Below, piece by piece: positions 25,792-33,800 of a stretch of DNA of 64,000 nucleotides. Positions within the stretch are counted from its first letter, which is position 1. Each line of letters opens with the position of its first letter. Source of the stretch: Dorea_D hominis (lineage in GTDB: Bacteria > Bacillota > Clostridia > Lachnospirales > Lachnospiraceae); the NCBI RefSeq assembly GCF_014287705.1, contig NZ_JACOOY010000017.1, forward strand, positions 11,035 through 75,034, written 5' to 3'. A model generated the notes under the pieces. It was given only the letters and a program-made list of their open reading frames with translations. It did no database searches and was not told the origin of the DNA. Position numbers and translations under genes: made by a program.

Positions 25792-26172
25792 ATGCAGAAC
25801 GAAATTTACGATGAGAAAAATGGACTTACTTATATGTTATGTGGTGATTATTATTTGCCGGAATTGGCACTTAAAGATATTGAACCAACATATGGGAAAT
25901 ATGGGATGCTTCGTAAAAGCTATTTACAGGAACACAGAAGGGCAAAATATCAAATATTGTTGTTACAAGGAAAACTTGTTGAGCATTTGAATCAGATTGA
26001 TGCAGAAGCAAGGGATAGGGAAGAACAATTAGTAAAACAGATGATGGAGAAACAAGGAATTACAGAGAAATTAAAAAGACAGGACAACATGGAATGGACT
26101 AGGAGGATGAATACCATTTGTCATGATGCAGAAGAGATGATTTTGACGGAAATGATATACACGAAAGGATAA
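25792..26172 (+). CDS. tnpV: TnpV-like transposon protein (126 aa)
   Basis: It matches the TnpV pattern known from Tn4451/Tn4453-like elements: LPELALKDIEPTYGKYGMLR at the start, then YLQEHRRAKYQILLLQGKL, EQLVKQMMEKQGITEKLKRQ and MEWTRRMNTICHDAEEMILTEMIY. Function in transposition is not established. It follows tnpC by 20 bases and is the last gene before a cluster of repeats that may mark the end of the unit. The start follows AGGAGAA. Confidence 0.75.
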   Translation: MQNEIYDEKNGLTYMLCGDYYLPELALKDIEPTYGKYGMLRKSYLQEHRRAKYQILLLQGKLVEHLNQIDAEARDREEQLVKQMMEKQGITEKLKRQDNMEWTRRMNTICHDAEEMILTEMIYTKG

Positions 26173-26183
26173 TGAACTGTATT

Positions 26184-26275
26184 GGATAGCAAGAATTTTG
26201 CAGCCCGGATAGCAAAAAAGTGGAAGTCCGGATAGCAAAAAAATGGAAGTCCGGATGGCAGGATTCTTGCTGTCC
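26184..26275. repeat. Two 23-base tandem repeats inside an inverted repeat
   Basis: The outer arms GGATAGCAAGAAT (26184-26196) and ATTCTTGCTGTCC (26263-26275) are complementary apart from one G-T pair. Inside lie two copies of a 23-base unit (CCGGATAGCAAAAAA(G/A)TGGAAGT at 26205-26227 and 26228-26250) and a partial third (CCGGATGGCA). It lies directly after tnpV, so it may be an end or recombination site of the unit, or a terminator. Confidence 0.65.
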
Positions 26276-26303
26276 GGAAAGATAAAAAAGTGAGGGATTA
26301 AAA

Positions 26304-26600
26304 ATGTTGGTTAAGTACATAATAAAAGTGTTTTTGTGTTTGATTCTTGTAGTAATGACATTGATTTGCTGGTTATTAAAAATTCCTATGATGTTGGGAA
26401 ATATTTTTCTTTACTTTTTATCAATTATATTTATTCTGACAGGTGTTTTGAGCTATGGATTTGCATTGGAATCTGCAAGAGAATGTGGTCGAATGATAAT
26501 AATTGGGATGGCATTTGGTGCAATACCAGACTTTGTCCCATTTTTGGGAAAAAGTTTAGAGACATTGGTTGACAAACTGTTGAGTATGATAAATGAATGA
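26304..26600 (+). CDS. Small membrane protein (98 aa)
   Basis: It starts at ATG 26304 with GAGGGA upstream. Two N-terminal membrane helices (IIKVFLCLILVVMTLICWLL; a second near FLYFLSIIFILTGVLSYGF) are followed by an amphipathic, Gly-containing C-terminus (GMAFGAIPDFVPFLGKS). It is the type of small integral protein often carried as element cargo. Family not recognised. A weak hairpin (AAAGAG/CTCTTT near 26614-26640) follows. Confidence 0.5.
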   Translation: MLVKYIIKVFLCLILVVMTLICWLLKIPMMLGNIFLYFLSIIFILTGVLSYGFALESARECGRMIIIGMAFGAIPDFVPFLGKSLETLVDKLLSMINE

Positions 26601-26847
26601 GAAAGTCGATATGAAAGAGGGCTGTGAAAGGTTCTCTTTTCTTTTTGCAACTGTGAAATGGCAAGATAATAACGTTATATACATTGTGTATTAAGTACAG
26701 ATATTGTATTTCTGCATGATGGGAACATAGGGAGTCCATATAATGGTCGGAATATTAACTACCTATTATGGGGTGAGTATAAGGTGTATAGGGTAAAAAT
26801 GTGTGGACAAATAGAACTGGATATACAGTGAGAGGTGGAAAGTGTGT

Positions 26848-27153
26848 ATGAGGTCAAAGGAAAAAATAACAAAAGAAATTGTATTGATTAGATACTACAA
26901 TGTATTATTTTATTTGTTTTTTGAGATAGGGATAGACGATTTTAAGAAACAATGTTTAGTAAGCTGGGTGGCATCAGCAGAAGGTATGAGAATGAAACAG
27001 ATAAAGGAATGGTGCTATTTCCAGCATATTTCATTTAAGACTAAATTTATTTATAGAAAAGATTTCCCATTTAGAGCTAATTTATGGAATTTATATTCAT
27101 ATGGAAGATTTAAGATTGGTTTAATGCATAGAAAAATAATTTGTTTGTTTTAA
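26848..27153 (+). CDS. Small hypothetical protein, paralogue of the one at 9188
   Basis: 101 residues from ATG 26848 (AGGTGG 9 bases upstream; GTG 26842 is the alternative). It shares YYNVLF, the W..IKEWC middle and FIYRKDFPFRANLWN.YSY with the first gene of the element at 9188. Identity is clear in these blocks but modest overall, so the copies are old paralogues rather than a recent duplication. It is basic and aromatic-rich. It separates the Tn554-like unit from the helicase pair. Function unknown. Confidence 0.6.
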   Translation: MRSKEKITKEIVLIRYYNVLFYLFFEIGIDDFKKQCLVSWVASAEGMRMKQIKEWCYFQHISFKTKFIYRKDFPFRANLWNLYSYGRFKIGLMHRKIICLF

Positions 27154-27351
27154 ACTAAAAGATATTGAAAATCCACTTTTTTTATAAGATAATGATAACA
27201 TGATTTATTAAGGATTAAAATTTTGGAGCATCTTCAATTAAAGTGAAAGATTCAGAGAAATCTTATATTATGTACTAAGTGGATATAATGTTAAAAGAAG
27301 TTGTGTGTGTAAATTATTAATATAGAGTGGAGAGGGATAGGAGCTGATTTT

Positions 27352-29490
27352 GTGAATAGTAATTTGAAAATTCTTGGTGCGTTTGAATCTGGAATTAAAA
27401 CCGATGTAGCAGAGCAATTTGTTCAGAAATTTTTGAAAAAATATGAGAATGTTGAAGGTGAGTTATATTTAGGATATCCAATATATATTGATGAGGTAGC
27501 AAATAGAAGAGTATGTGTGGATATGGCATTAGTGTCTAAAATCGGAGTTTATATCATCAATATTTTAACAGAGCCTGTAGTGAAATATGGGGAAATTCAA
27601 GATGATATTTATGCTAAAGTAGAAACTAAATTTAAAAAGCAGAATTTTTTATTTAAAAAGAGAAAACTTATTTTTGATTTTTATACTTTAACGTATTCTG
27701 TAACACCGATTAAAGAAGAAGAAGATTACCCATTAGCTCAAAATGTCGATGATATAATGGATTTTATTGAGCAGACAAGAGAAGAACAAGAATATGGGGA
27801 TGATTTATACAGAAAAATTTTGTCGGGACTTCAGGAAGCGTATGGGATAAACACCTATAAAGAAAGAGAAAATGTAGAAGAAGGAACCAAAGCCTATGCA
27901 ATTAATCAGATGGCATCGTTAATCGAAAAATATGATAGTGCACAAATGGAAGCTATTTTGTCGGATGCTACGGGAATTCAACGTATTAGAGGAATGGCAG
28001 GTAGCGGTAAAACAATTATTTTAGCAAGAAAAGCTGTAGAATTGCATACAGCACATCCAGAATGGAATATAGTTGTTACCTATTCAACCCGATCTCTTAG
28101 AGGTCAATTGGAAGCTCTAATAGAAAGGTTTTATGCTGCAAAAAATGATGGTGCTAAATATAATCCAGAAAAATTGAAAATTATGCAGTCGTGGGGATCA
28201 GCAACTTCCAAAGGAGTATATTATGAAGTGTGTTTACGTCATGGTATTGCACCGATGAATTTTTCAGAAGCTAGAGCGAAATATGGGAAAAGTGCAAATC
28301 ATTTTTCAAGATTATGTGGAGAATTGTTATCATCAATTAAAAATTTTCAAAAAATGTATGATTGTATTTTGATAGATGAAGCACAGGATTTTGATAAAAA
28401 TTATTTACAATTGTGTTTGAAAATATTGGATAAGAATCAGCGATTAGTATATGCGTATGATGAGTTACAAAAGTTGAATGAAGAGGCAATGCCCAATCCA
28501 GAGCAAATATTTGGGAGAAATATTGATCATGATACCCCATTGGTTGTTTGCTATAGAAACCAAGGGAATGCAATAGTAACTGCACATGCCATTGGTATGG
28601 GGTTATATCGAAAAGAGGGATTGTTACAATTACCGAGTTCATCATCTGTGTGGGAAGCAATTGGATATGTTAGTGATACTCCTATTATAGAGGGACAAGA
28701 AGCAACTTTATATCGGACAAAAGAAACAAGCCCGGAGTTGTTAAAAACCAATCCTAACGAAGTTATTCAATTTTGTGGATATAAAAATTATAAAGAAATG
28801 TATAAAGCTCTTTTGGACATGTTGAAATCAGATTTAGAGCAAGAACAATTGCTCCCTAGAGATATCATGATTATTGATATGGATACGTTTGAATACAGTA
28901 AAAATTGTATAAGGTTATCTAATATCCAGTCGGAGTATAATTCGGTTGCTTGGGATGATGAATTTAATTATGATGAGGATAAAGAAATATATAAATTTAA
29001 AATTCATACAGCTGGAGCAGCAAATCCAGAAGATTTTTTTAGAGAAGATTCGGTTGTTTATTCTAGCGTAAGAAGAGCAAAAGGTAATGAAACATATATG
29101 GTATATATTGTAAATGCTCAAAAATGTGTTAATTCTTTACAAAGAAGGTCGGATAGGAATGCGCTGTTTACTGCCGTTACACGTTCTAAGGGTTGGGTAA
29201 AAGTTTTGGGATATGGAGAAGATATGACGGTCTTGCAAGAGGAATTTGAAGAAATAAAAAGACAAGATTTTAAACTCCATTTTGATAAATATCCAACTAA
29301 AGAAGAACAAAAGCAAATTTTCTTGAATAATCAAGATGTAGCGGCAAAAGACATACAGACTATCGATAAAACAAAAAATTTAATTGGAAAGCTTACGGGA
29401 AATGGTAATGTTACAAAAATCCAATTAATGCAAGAGTTATTTGGAATGAGTAAAGAGGAATTGGCTAAGCTTCTTGAGGGAGGCGAATAA
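27352..29490 (+). CDS. Superfamily 1 helicase with degenerate nuclease-like N-terminus
   Basis: 712 residues. The N-terminal 120 resemble a NERD-like nuclease fold (VDMALVSKIGVYIINI), but the expected acidic ExK triad is not evident. The SF1 (UvrD/DUF2075-like) helicase core follows: Walker A GMAGSGKTIILA near residue 214, motif II CILIDEAQDF near 340, LVVCYRNQGNA, and the late motifs VRRAKGNE and FTAVTRSKGWVKV. The GTG start 27352 has GGAG upstream. The partner gene begins 2 bases after its stop. The location in an accessory island and the two-gene format suggest anti-phage defence; that is inference. Confidence 0.75.
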   Translation: MNSNLKILGAFESGIKTDVAEQFVQKFLKKYENVEGELYLGYPIYIDEVANRRVCVDMALVSKIGVYIINILTEPVVKYGEIQDDIYAKVETKFKKQNFLFKKRKLIFDFYTLTYSVTPIKEEEDYPLAQNVDDIMDFIEQTREEQEYGDDLYRKILSGLQEAYGINTYKERENVEEGTKAYAINQMASLIEKYDSAQMEAILSDATGIQRIRGMAGSGKTIILARKAVELHTAHPEWNIVVTYSTRSLRGQLEALIERFYAAKNDGAKYNPEKLKIMQSWGSATSKGVYYEVCLRHGIAPMNFSEARAKYGKSANHFSRLCGELLSSIKNFQKMYDCILIDEAQDFDKNYLQLCLKILDKNQRLVYAYDELQKLNEEAMPNPEQIFGRNIDHDTPLVVCYRNQGNAIVTAHAIGMGLYRKEGLLQLPSSSSVWEAIGYVSDTPIIEGQEATLYRTKETSPELLKTNPNEVIQFCGYKNYKEMYKALLDMLKSDLEQEQLLPRDIMIIDMDTFEYSKNCIRLSNIQSEYNSVAWDDEFNYDEDKEIYKFKIHTAGAANPEDFFREDSVVYSSVRRAKGNETYMVYIVNAQKCVNSLQRRSDRNALFTAVTRSKGWVKVLGYGEDMTVLQEEFEEIKRQDFKLHFDKYPTKEEQKQIFLNNQDVAAKDIQTIDKTKNLIGKLTGNGNVTKIQLMQELFGMSKEELAKLLEGGE

Positions 29491-29491
29491 C

Positions 29492-30148
29492 ATGCCTGCC
29501 TCTAAGATGGTAAAGCATATCTTAGATGATATGAAAAAAACAAATGAAGAATTATGGAAAAAGGGAATTGTGCGTGATGCAAAAGGAGCATCTGTAAAAC
29601 AAACAGGAAGTGATTCTTGGGAAATATCTTTTTCGGGGAAAAACGATAGTGGAAGTATTATATTGGATAAGCATATAACTGCAACAAGAATTATTGAAGT
29701 ATTACTTGAAAATTTACAGTATACATTGCTACTATATGATAAAGGCATAATTCAAGCAGAATATGAAATTTCAAATGATAAAATTGTAAAAGAACGATTA
29801 GTTTTTATGAAGAAGCATAATAAAATTTGGGACTTCAAAGAAATTGAAGCATATGAAGCAGAAGATAAAGATTGGTTTATGGAGGAAGAAGGAGTCCCGA
29901 TTATGCTTAGAATTGATTATGCTCCAGATGATCATATTGAAGGCGAACATGCAGCCACTCATTTAACATTATCCAATCAAGAATGTTGTAGAATTCCAAT
30001 TAAAGGAATTGTGACGTTCTCCGAATTTGTTAGATTTGTTTTATTACATTTTTATGATATAAAACTGGATAAAGCGGTTTTCCGTTTTGATGAAGAAGAT
30101 ACGATTACTAGTTTGGAAAAACAAATGATGCATATAAATTGGATTTGA
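29492..30148 (+). CDS. DUF2290-like partner of the helicase (218 aa)
   Basis: It starts at ATG 29492 with GGGAGG upstream, directly after the helicase stop (29490), so the two are one operon. The C-terminal half shows the pattern I associate with DUF2290: MLRIDYAPDDH, then HLTLSNQECCRIPI and FSEFVRFVLLHFYDIKL. The N-terminal half is helical, then strand-rich (SWEISFSGKNDSGSIIL). No catalytic motif is evident. It may be a sensor or effector cofactor of the helicase. The domain name is from memory and needs a profile search. Confidence 0.6.
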   Translation: MPASKMVKHILDDMKKTNEELWKKGIVRDAKGASVKQTGSDSWEISFSGKNDSGSIILDKHITATRIIEVLLENLQYTLLLYDKGIIQAEYEISNDKIVKERLVFMKKHNKIWDFKEIEAYEAEDKDWFMEEEGVPIMLRIDYAPDDHIEGEHAATHLTLSNQECCRIPIKGIVTFSEFVRFVLLHFYDIKLDKAVFRFDEEDTITSLEKQMMHINWI

Positions 30149-30188
30149 TTATTGCTCTTGTGATAGGAATTACATGGCGATTAAAACA

Positions 30189-30222
30189 AAAAGATATTTC
30201 GGTATGATGAGATATCTTTTTT
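30189..30222 (+). terminator. Terminator after the helicase pair
   Basis: AAAAGATAT (30189-30197) pairs with ATATCTTTT (30212-30220), followed by T. It closes the two-gene unit. Confidence 0.7.
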
Positions 30223-30263
30223 ATAAAAGATTTCGGAAATTTAGATAGTGGATTTTGGGGTTG

Positions 30264-30295
30264 GTAAACGCCAAACCATTCGTCTCTAATCTGCG
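30264..30295. repeat. Left inverted repeat of a membrane-protein cassette
   Basis: The reverse complement reads CGCAGATTAGAGAC..ATGGTTTGGCGTTTAC and matches the block at 31456-31491 (GTGGTTTGACGTTTAC, 1 mismatch over the last 15 bases, plus CGCAGA at the other end). Confidence 0.5.
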
Positions 30296-30467
30296 TAAAT
30301 GCTAGTTTTTCCTATATTTTCAAGTAGTTTTCAACTTTTATTGAGTTGCACTTATTTCTGGGAATTTATACTAATCTGCTGGTTTCAAATTTTGCATAAT
30401 TTGTAAATGAAAATTTTACTGGTATCTGGTATCAATGCTAGACTTTACTTACGCTTATGTGAGATAT

Positions 30468-31166
30468 TTATCTTTTTATTATTTTAGTATAGATAATATA
30501 AATGAAAAAAATGAATAAGAATATTACTTCTCCCGTTGCTATTCCATAAATAATTTGATTTACTATATCATTGTATGATGAAAAGCAAAGAAAGAGCAAA
30601 ATGACAAAAACAAAGCTACTTTCTAAAATCATTTTGACATCTTTTGATGTCTTTTTAACACTATCGATATATTCCGTTAGTAATACTATAAGAGATTTAT
30701 TTTTTAAAAAAGTTTCTACAGAAATATACGAACCAATCAAAACACTTATAGCAATACTGGAAACAGTTAGGTATTCACTTGAACCACATTGTATAGATAT
30801 TATTCCTCCCGATATTGCAACACAAATATAAGATAATATTATCGCCCAATGCTTATCGCTCACTTTTAATTCGTTTTTTGGACATATCTTTTCAAAAAAT
30901 ATATTAACTGTCCAAATACTAAACAACAAGTATAATGCACTGAATATGGAACTAAGTTCACTACATACATCATTAAATATCAAAGAAATAAAGATATATG
31001 CAAATGAAGACATAAACATAAAAAAACAATATAGTATTTTTTGTGTCGGTGCTTTGATACAATTAATCAGTCTATAGACTATTTTTACCTTTTGAAAAAC
31101 GCAATAGGTAAATAAAAACATTATAAATAGTGTTATTATCAGTGATATAAAATAATATTTATTCAT
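30468..31166 (-). CDS. Polytopic membrane protein (232 aa) in an inverted-repeat cassette
   Basis: It has about seven membrane helices (for example YFISLIITLFIMFLFTYCVF, CFFMFMSSFAYIFISLIF, FVFVILLFLCFSSY, VIFLFIFFIYIIYTKII) and short loops. A conserved-looking cytoplasmic segment reads LTEYIDSVKKTSKDVK. I chose ATG 31166, which has GGAG 9 bases upstream, over 31181. It is the only gene between the inverted repeats at 30264 and 31456 and faces opposite to its neighbours. Family not recognised. Base composition is very AT-rich, like nearby cargo. Confidence 0.6.
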   Translation of the reverse strand: MNKYYFISLIITLFIMFLFTYCVFQKVKIVYRLINCIKAPTQKILYCFFMFMSSFAYIFISLIFNDVCSELSSIFSALYLLFSIWTVNIFFEKICPKNELKVSDKHWAIILSYICVAISGGIISIQCGSSEYLTVSSIAISVLIGSYISVETFLKNKSLIVLLTEYIDSVKKTSKDVKMILESSFVFVILLFLCFSSYNDIVNQIIYGIATGEVIFLFIFFIYIIYTKIIKR

Positions 31167-31455
31167 ATATCTACACTCCATTCGCTATAAATATTATCAG
31201 AATACGGTAACAACTATAAAATAAGTTTATAAATGATCAATATGGATAAGTATATCATTTTCAATTTACAACTACCATAAAAATCCTTATAAATAGCTTA
31301 CTTTTTCGGTGTTCTCTGTAACGTATAACTTTGTGAACTGTCTGCGCTTTGGTTTCTTTTATTCTTCAACCCAGCATCTTCTTGCCTTTACACACCATTC
31401 ACCATCTGTATCCATATAGTTGTTCCTAATAGCTTTTTAGAATATCTCAGAAATG

Positions 31456-31491
31456 CGCAGACTAGGTCTAGGAGAGTGGTTTGACGTTTAC
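31456..31491. repeat. Right inverted repeat of the membrane-protein cassette
   Basis: Reads CGCAGACTAGG..GAGTGGTTTGACGTTTAC, inverted relative to 30264-30295. The pair encloses about 1.2 kb. The cyclase-like gene's promoter starts just outside it. Confidence 0.5.
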
Positions 31492-31492
31492 A

Positions 31493-31521
31493 TTGTTTGG
31501 GAGCTTGAAATATAGTATAAT
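31493..31521 (+). promoter_or_regulatory. Promoter of the cyclase-like gene
   Basis: TTGTTT (31493-31498) and TATAAT (31516-31521), 17 bases apart. The ATG follows 31 bases later. Confidence 0.6.
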
Positions 31522-31552
31522 TTTTAGAAATATTATATAAGGAGAAATTTAT

Positions 31553-32284
31553 ATGGAACACAAATTTAGAAAAGTAGTGGTAATATTTATTGATATATTA
31601 GGTTCTCAAAGTAGGAGTAACTTTGAAGAATGGTATAATATTATGAGCATTTTTAATAAAATGGTAAAACGAGAAAAGGATTTAGACGAAACTCATACAT
31701 ATCTTTCCGACTCTCTTCAATGCCATCCTTATAATCATAAATGATATACGCACAATCAGAAAAAACATGAATTTCTCTCTTATAAACAACCCTTGTATGA
31801 GTTAATGGGAATTGCTTGTTATAATACTGAAAAAGTGTTGTATGAATTTTTGAAAAATGAATTTATTGCTCGTGGTGCAATTACATATGGTGAAATGTTC
31901 TATGATACTGAAGAGAATATTTGGTTTGGTCCGGCAATGAATCGGGCTTATTTTTTGGAATCAAAGGAAGCAAGTGTTCCAAGGGTGATTATAGACCCGG
32001 AATATGCGGAAGAACTGTATGCATTTAACGAGAAAAAATATCGTGGAGATAGTATACAAAAGATGTTTAATGGTGAAATTCTTCTTCGTGATACAGATGA
32101 GGTTATATATTTGAATTATTTAAATACTGTGAAACAAGGAATGAATCAGATGGAAAGTGAATGGGTTATAGAAAAAGCTCTAGAATTATGTGATAGAGAA
32201 AGAGCCATAAAGAGAGAGTCAGAAAAACTACAGCAATCTATTAAAAAAAAGTATGATTGGTTAGAAAGATATTTGTTACAATGA
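31553..32284 (+). pseudogene. Broken nucleotide-cyclase-like gene
   Basis: The start (ATG 31553 after AAGGAGAA) gives VVVIFIDILGSQ and TYLSDS, the two Asp positions that bind metal in class III cyclase-like folds. The frame then stops at TGA 31742. The same frame reopens and continues from about 31745 to 32284 with FIARGAITYGEMFYD, WFGPAMNRAYFLE and VIIDPEYAEE, typical of the same family. The stretch just before the stop (CHPYNHK) does not look native, so a small compensated frameshift near 31700 is as likely as one nonsense change. Similar cyclases make cyclic nucleotides in Pycsar-type phage defence, but no effector is adjacent. Confidence 0.6.
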
Positions 32285-32368
32285 ATAAGAAAGAGGAAGA
32301 TTCAACAGAGGCAGACTTCGATTAAGGGGTCTGCTTTTCTTTCGCTATTTTTGAAGGAGGTGATGCAG

Positions 32369-32701
32369 GTGGAGGTAAGTATCCATGAACTTTTAGCGGC
32401 GGCAAGGGAGGCGGTGAAATCGGATTATATCAAAGGCGAAAGCATTTTATGTGAAACCAGATATCATCCGGATACCCATTACATGGTAGAAATAGAGATG
32501 TTAAAAACAGATAACACGCTGGGGAAAAAAGGAGCTTATATCCGGAAATTTTTGACGGAAGATGAGTATTCTGCCATGCTACAAAAGCAGGAAGAACATC
32601 TCATAAAAATAAAAAGACAGGCTATTGTTCAAAAAGGAACATTGCGATATATCCCTCTCCCGGACAGGCTGGACAGCCACCGGGAGAGGGATATTTTTTA
32701 A
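32369..32701 (+). CDS. Hypothetical protein, first gene of the ICE backbone (110 aa)
   Basis: The start is ambiguous. GTG 32369 lies 8 bases after GAAGGAGG, while ATG 32363 and TTG 32351 are too close to it. The product is charged, mixed alpha/beta (HELLAAAREAVKSDYIKGES, HYMVEIEMLKTDNTLG), with a basic C-terminal half. A strong terminator lies within its last 17 codons, so the tail IPLPDRLDSHRERDIF is encoded by the hairpin. Base composition rises here to that of the conjugation genes. Function unknown. Confidence 0.55.
   Translation: MEVSIHELLAAAREAVKSDYIKGESILCETRYHPDTHYMVEIEMLKTDNTLGKKGAYIRKFLTEDEYSAMLQKQEEHLIKIKRQAIVQKGTLRYIPLPDRLDSHRERDIF
32649..32699 (+). terminator. 15-bp perfect terminator inside the end of the 32369 gene
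   Basis: ATATCCCTCTCCCGG (32649-32663) pairs perfectly with CCGGGAGAGGGATAT (32680-32694), then six T. It isolates this gene from the segregation genes. Confidence 0.85.
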
Positions 32702-32880
32702 CCGGCTGGGAAAGAACAGGGAGTGTTCCTCAAGCAGCAGCGATATCAGAACCCCAGAGTTTCCGCAGGTTTTGGGGGGTGGAAACTTAGAAAAGTGTTC
32801 AAAACAGGCACTTTTGCAACGATCCGTTGCAGTAGAAAAAGGGTTCTTGGCTTTATGCCAGACGAAAAAATGAAAGAAGG
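32702..32880. other. Noncoding region upstream of parM, candidate centromere
   Basis: Short dyads (AGTTTCC/GGAAACT near 32757-32788, GCAACG/CGTTGC near 32816-32830) and repeated GTGTTC words lie just before the actin-like gene, where parC sites of type II partition systems are found. No perfect iterons are seen, so this is tentative. Confidence 0.3.
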
Positions 32881-32891
32881 ATGTGATTGTG

Positions 32892-33800
32892 ATGATAGTA
32901 GGAATTGATCATGGGTATTATGCGATCAAGACAAAACATGTGTCTTTTCCCAGTGGCATTATCAAGTATGATTATGAGCCGTATACGATGCAGAATGTTC
33001 TGCAGTATCGGGGAAAGTATTATGTCTGCGGTACAGGGAGACAGACGCTGGTAAAAAATAAAACGTCCAATGATAATTATTATCTGCTGACGTTGGCTGC
33101 GATTGCGGAAGAAATCAAGCACCGGAAAGCGGAACGAAAGACGGAAGTCATTCTGGCTGTTGGACTGCCTTTGTCCAGCTTTGGAAGGGAGAAACAGGGA
33201 TTTCGGGAGTATTTGTTGCGGAAAGAACAGCCAGTGCGCTTTTTATATGAAAGTGAATGGTATGAGATACAGATTAAAGATGTGAAACTGTTCCCACAGG
33301 GGTACTCTGCCCTGGCTCTGCACCCAGAGTACCTGAAGAATGAACCATCTGTTCTTCTGGTGGATGTTGGTGGCTGGACGGTTGATCTGATGAGACTGGA
33401 TAATGGTGTTCCGAATGCGGCAACCTGCAGGAGTCTGGAACTGGGTGTGATTCGGTGTATTGATGAGACGGCAGAACAGGTGAGGAGAAATACCGGACTG
33501 TCTGTAACGGAAACACAGATCGAACGTGTACTTCGTGGGGAAACCTGCAGCATGGCAGAAGATGCAAGAGTTGTCATACAGGAAAACGGACGGAAATACA
33601 TCGAGAGAATCTTGTCTGCGGTAACGGAATCCGGGTTTGATCTCAGGGCGGTGCCGAGCGTATTTATGGGTGGAGGTTCTGCGATTTTAAAACGCCACGT
33701 GACCGCACAGGACGCGATTTGCCGCCCTGTTTTTATCGAGGACGTCCATGCGAACGCTGCCGGGTATGAACGGATTGTAGAGCAGATGTGGGCAAAATGA
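32892..33800 (+). CDS. parM: ParM/StbA-family actin-like segregation protein
   Basis: 302 residues from ATG 32892 (GTG 32883 and 32889 are alternatives; GAAGGA lies upstream). Actin-fold nucleotide motifs are visible: phosphate 1 MIVGIDHGYYAIKT, phosphate 2 LLVDVGGWTVDLM, and adenosine VFMGGGSAILKRH. Filaments of such proteins push plasmid copies apart. On an ICE they may stabilise the excised circle. The stop overlaps the start of the next gene in ATGA fashion, and that small gene is in the ParR position. Confidence 0.8.
   Translation: MIVGIDHGYYAIKTKHVSFPSGIIKYDYEPYTMQNVLQYRGKYYVCGTGRQTLVKNKTSNDNYYLLTLAAIAEEIKHRKAERKTEVILAVGLPLSSFGREKQGFREYLLRKEQPVRFLYESEWYEIQIKDVKLFPQGYSALALHPEYLKNEPSVLLVDVGGWTVDLMRLDNGVPNAATCRSLELGVIRCIDETAEQVRRNTGLSVTETQIERVLRGETCSMAEDARVVIQENGRKYIERILSAVTESGFDLRAVPSVFMGGGSAILKRHVTAQDAICRPVFIEDVHANAAGYERIVEQMWAK

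Larger units (their letters stand above)
30149..30467. other. Noncoding stretch after the helicase pair
   Basis: It holds the terminator at 30189-30222 and the left inverted repeat at 30264-30295. The remaining 170 bases are AT-rich, and I see no gene or known RNA there. Confidence 0.5.
31182..31552. other. Noncoding stretch with inverted repeat and promoter
   Basis: Apart from the right inverted repeat and the promoter at 31493, I see only a short minus-strand relic near 31370-31425 that reads MDTDGEWCVKARRCWVEE before a stop. It has no ribosome site and is probably decayed. Confidence 0.4.

Noticed and set aside
26205..26262. Short CRISPR-like array
   Set aside because: The 23-base units are contiguous, without spacers.
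31365..31425. Minus-strand relic reading MDTDGEWCVKARRCWVEE
   Set aside because: It is too short, lacks a ribosome site and has no recognised family.
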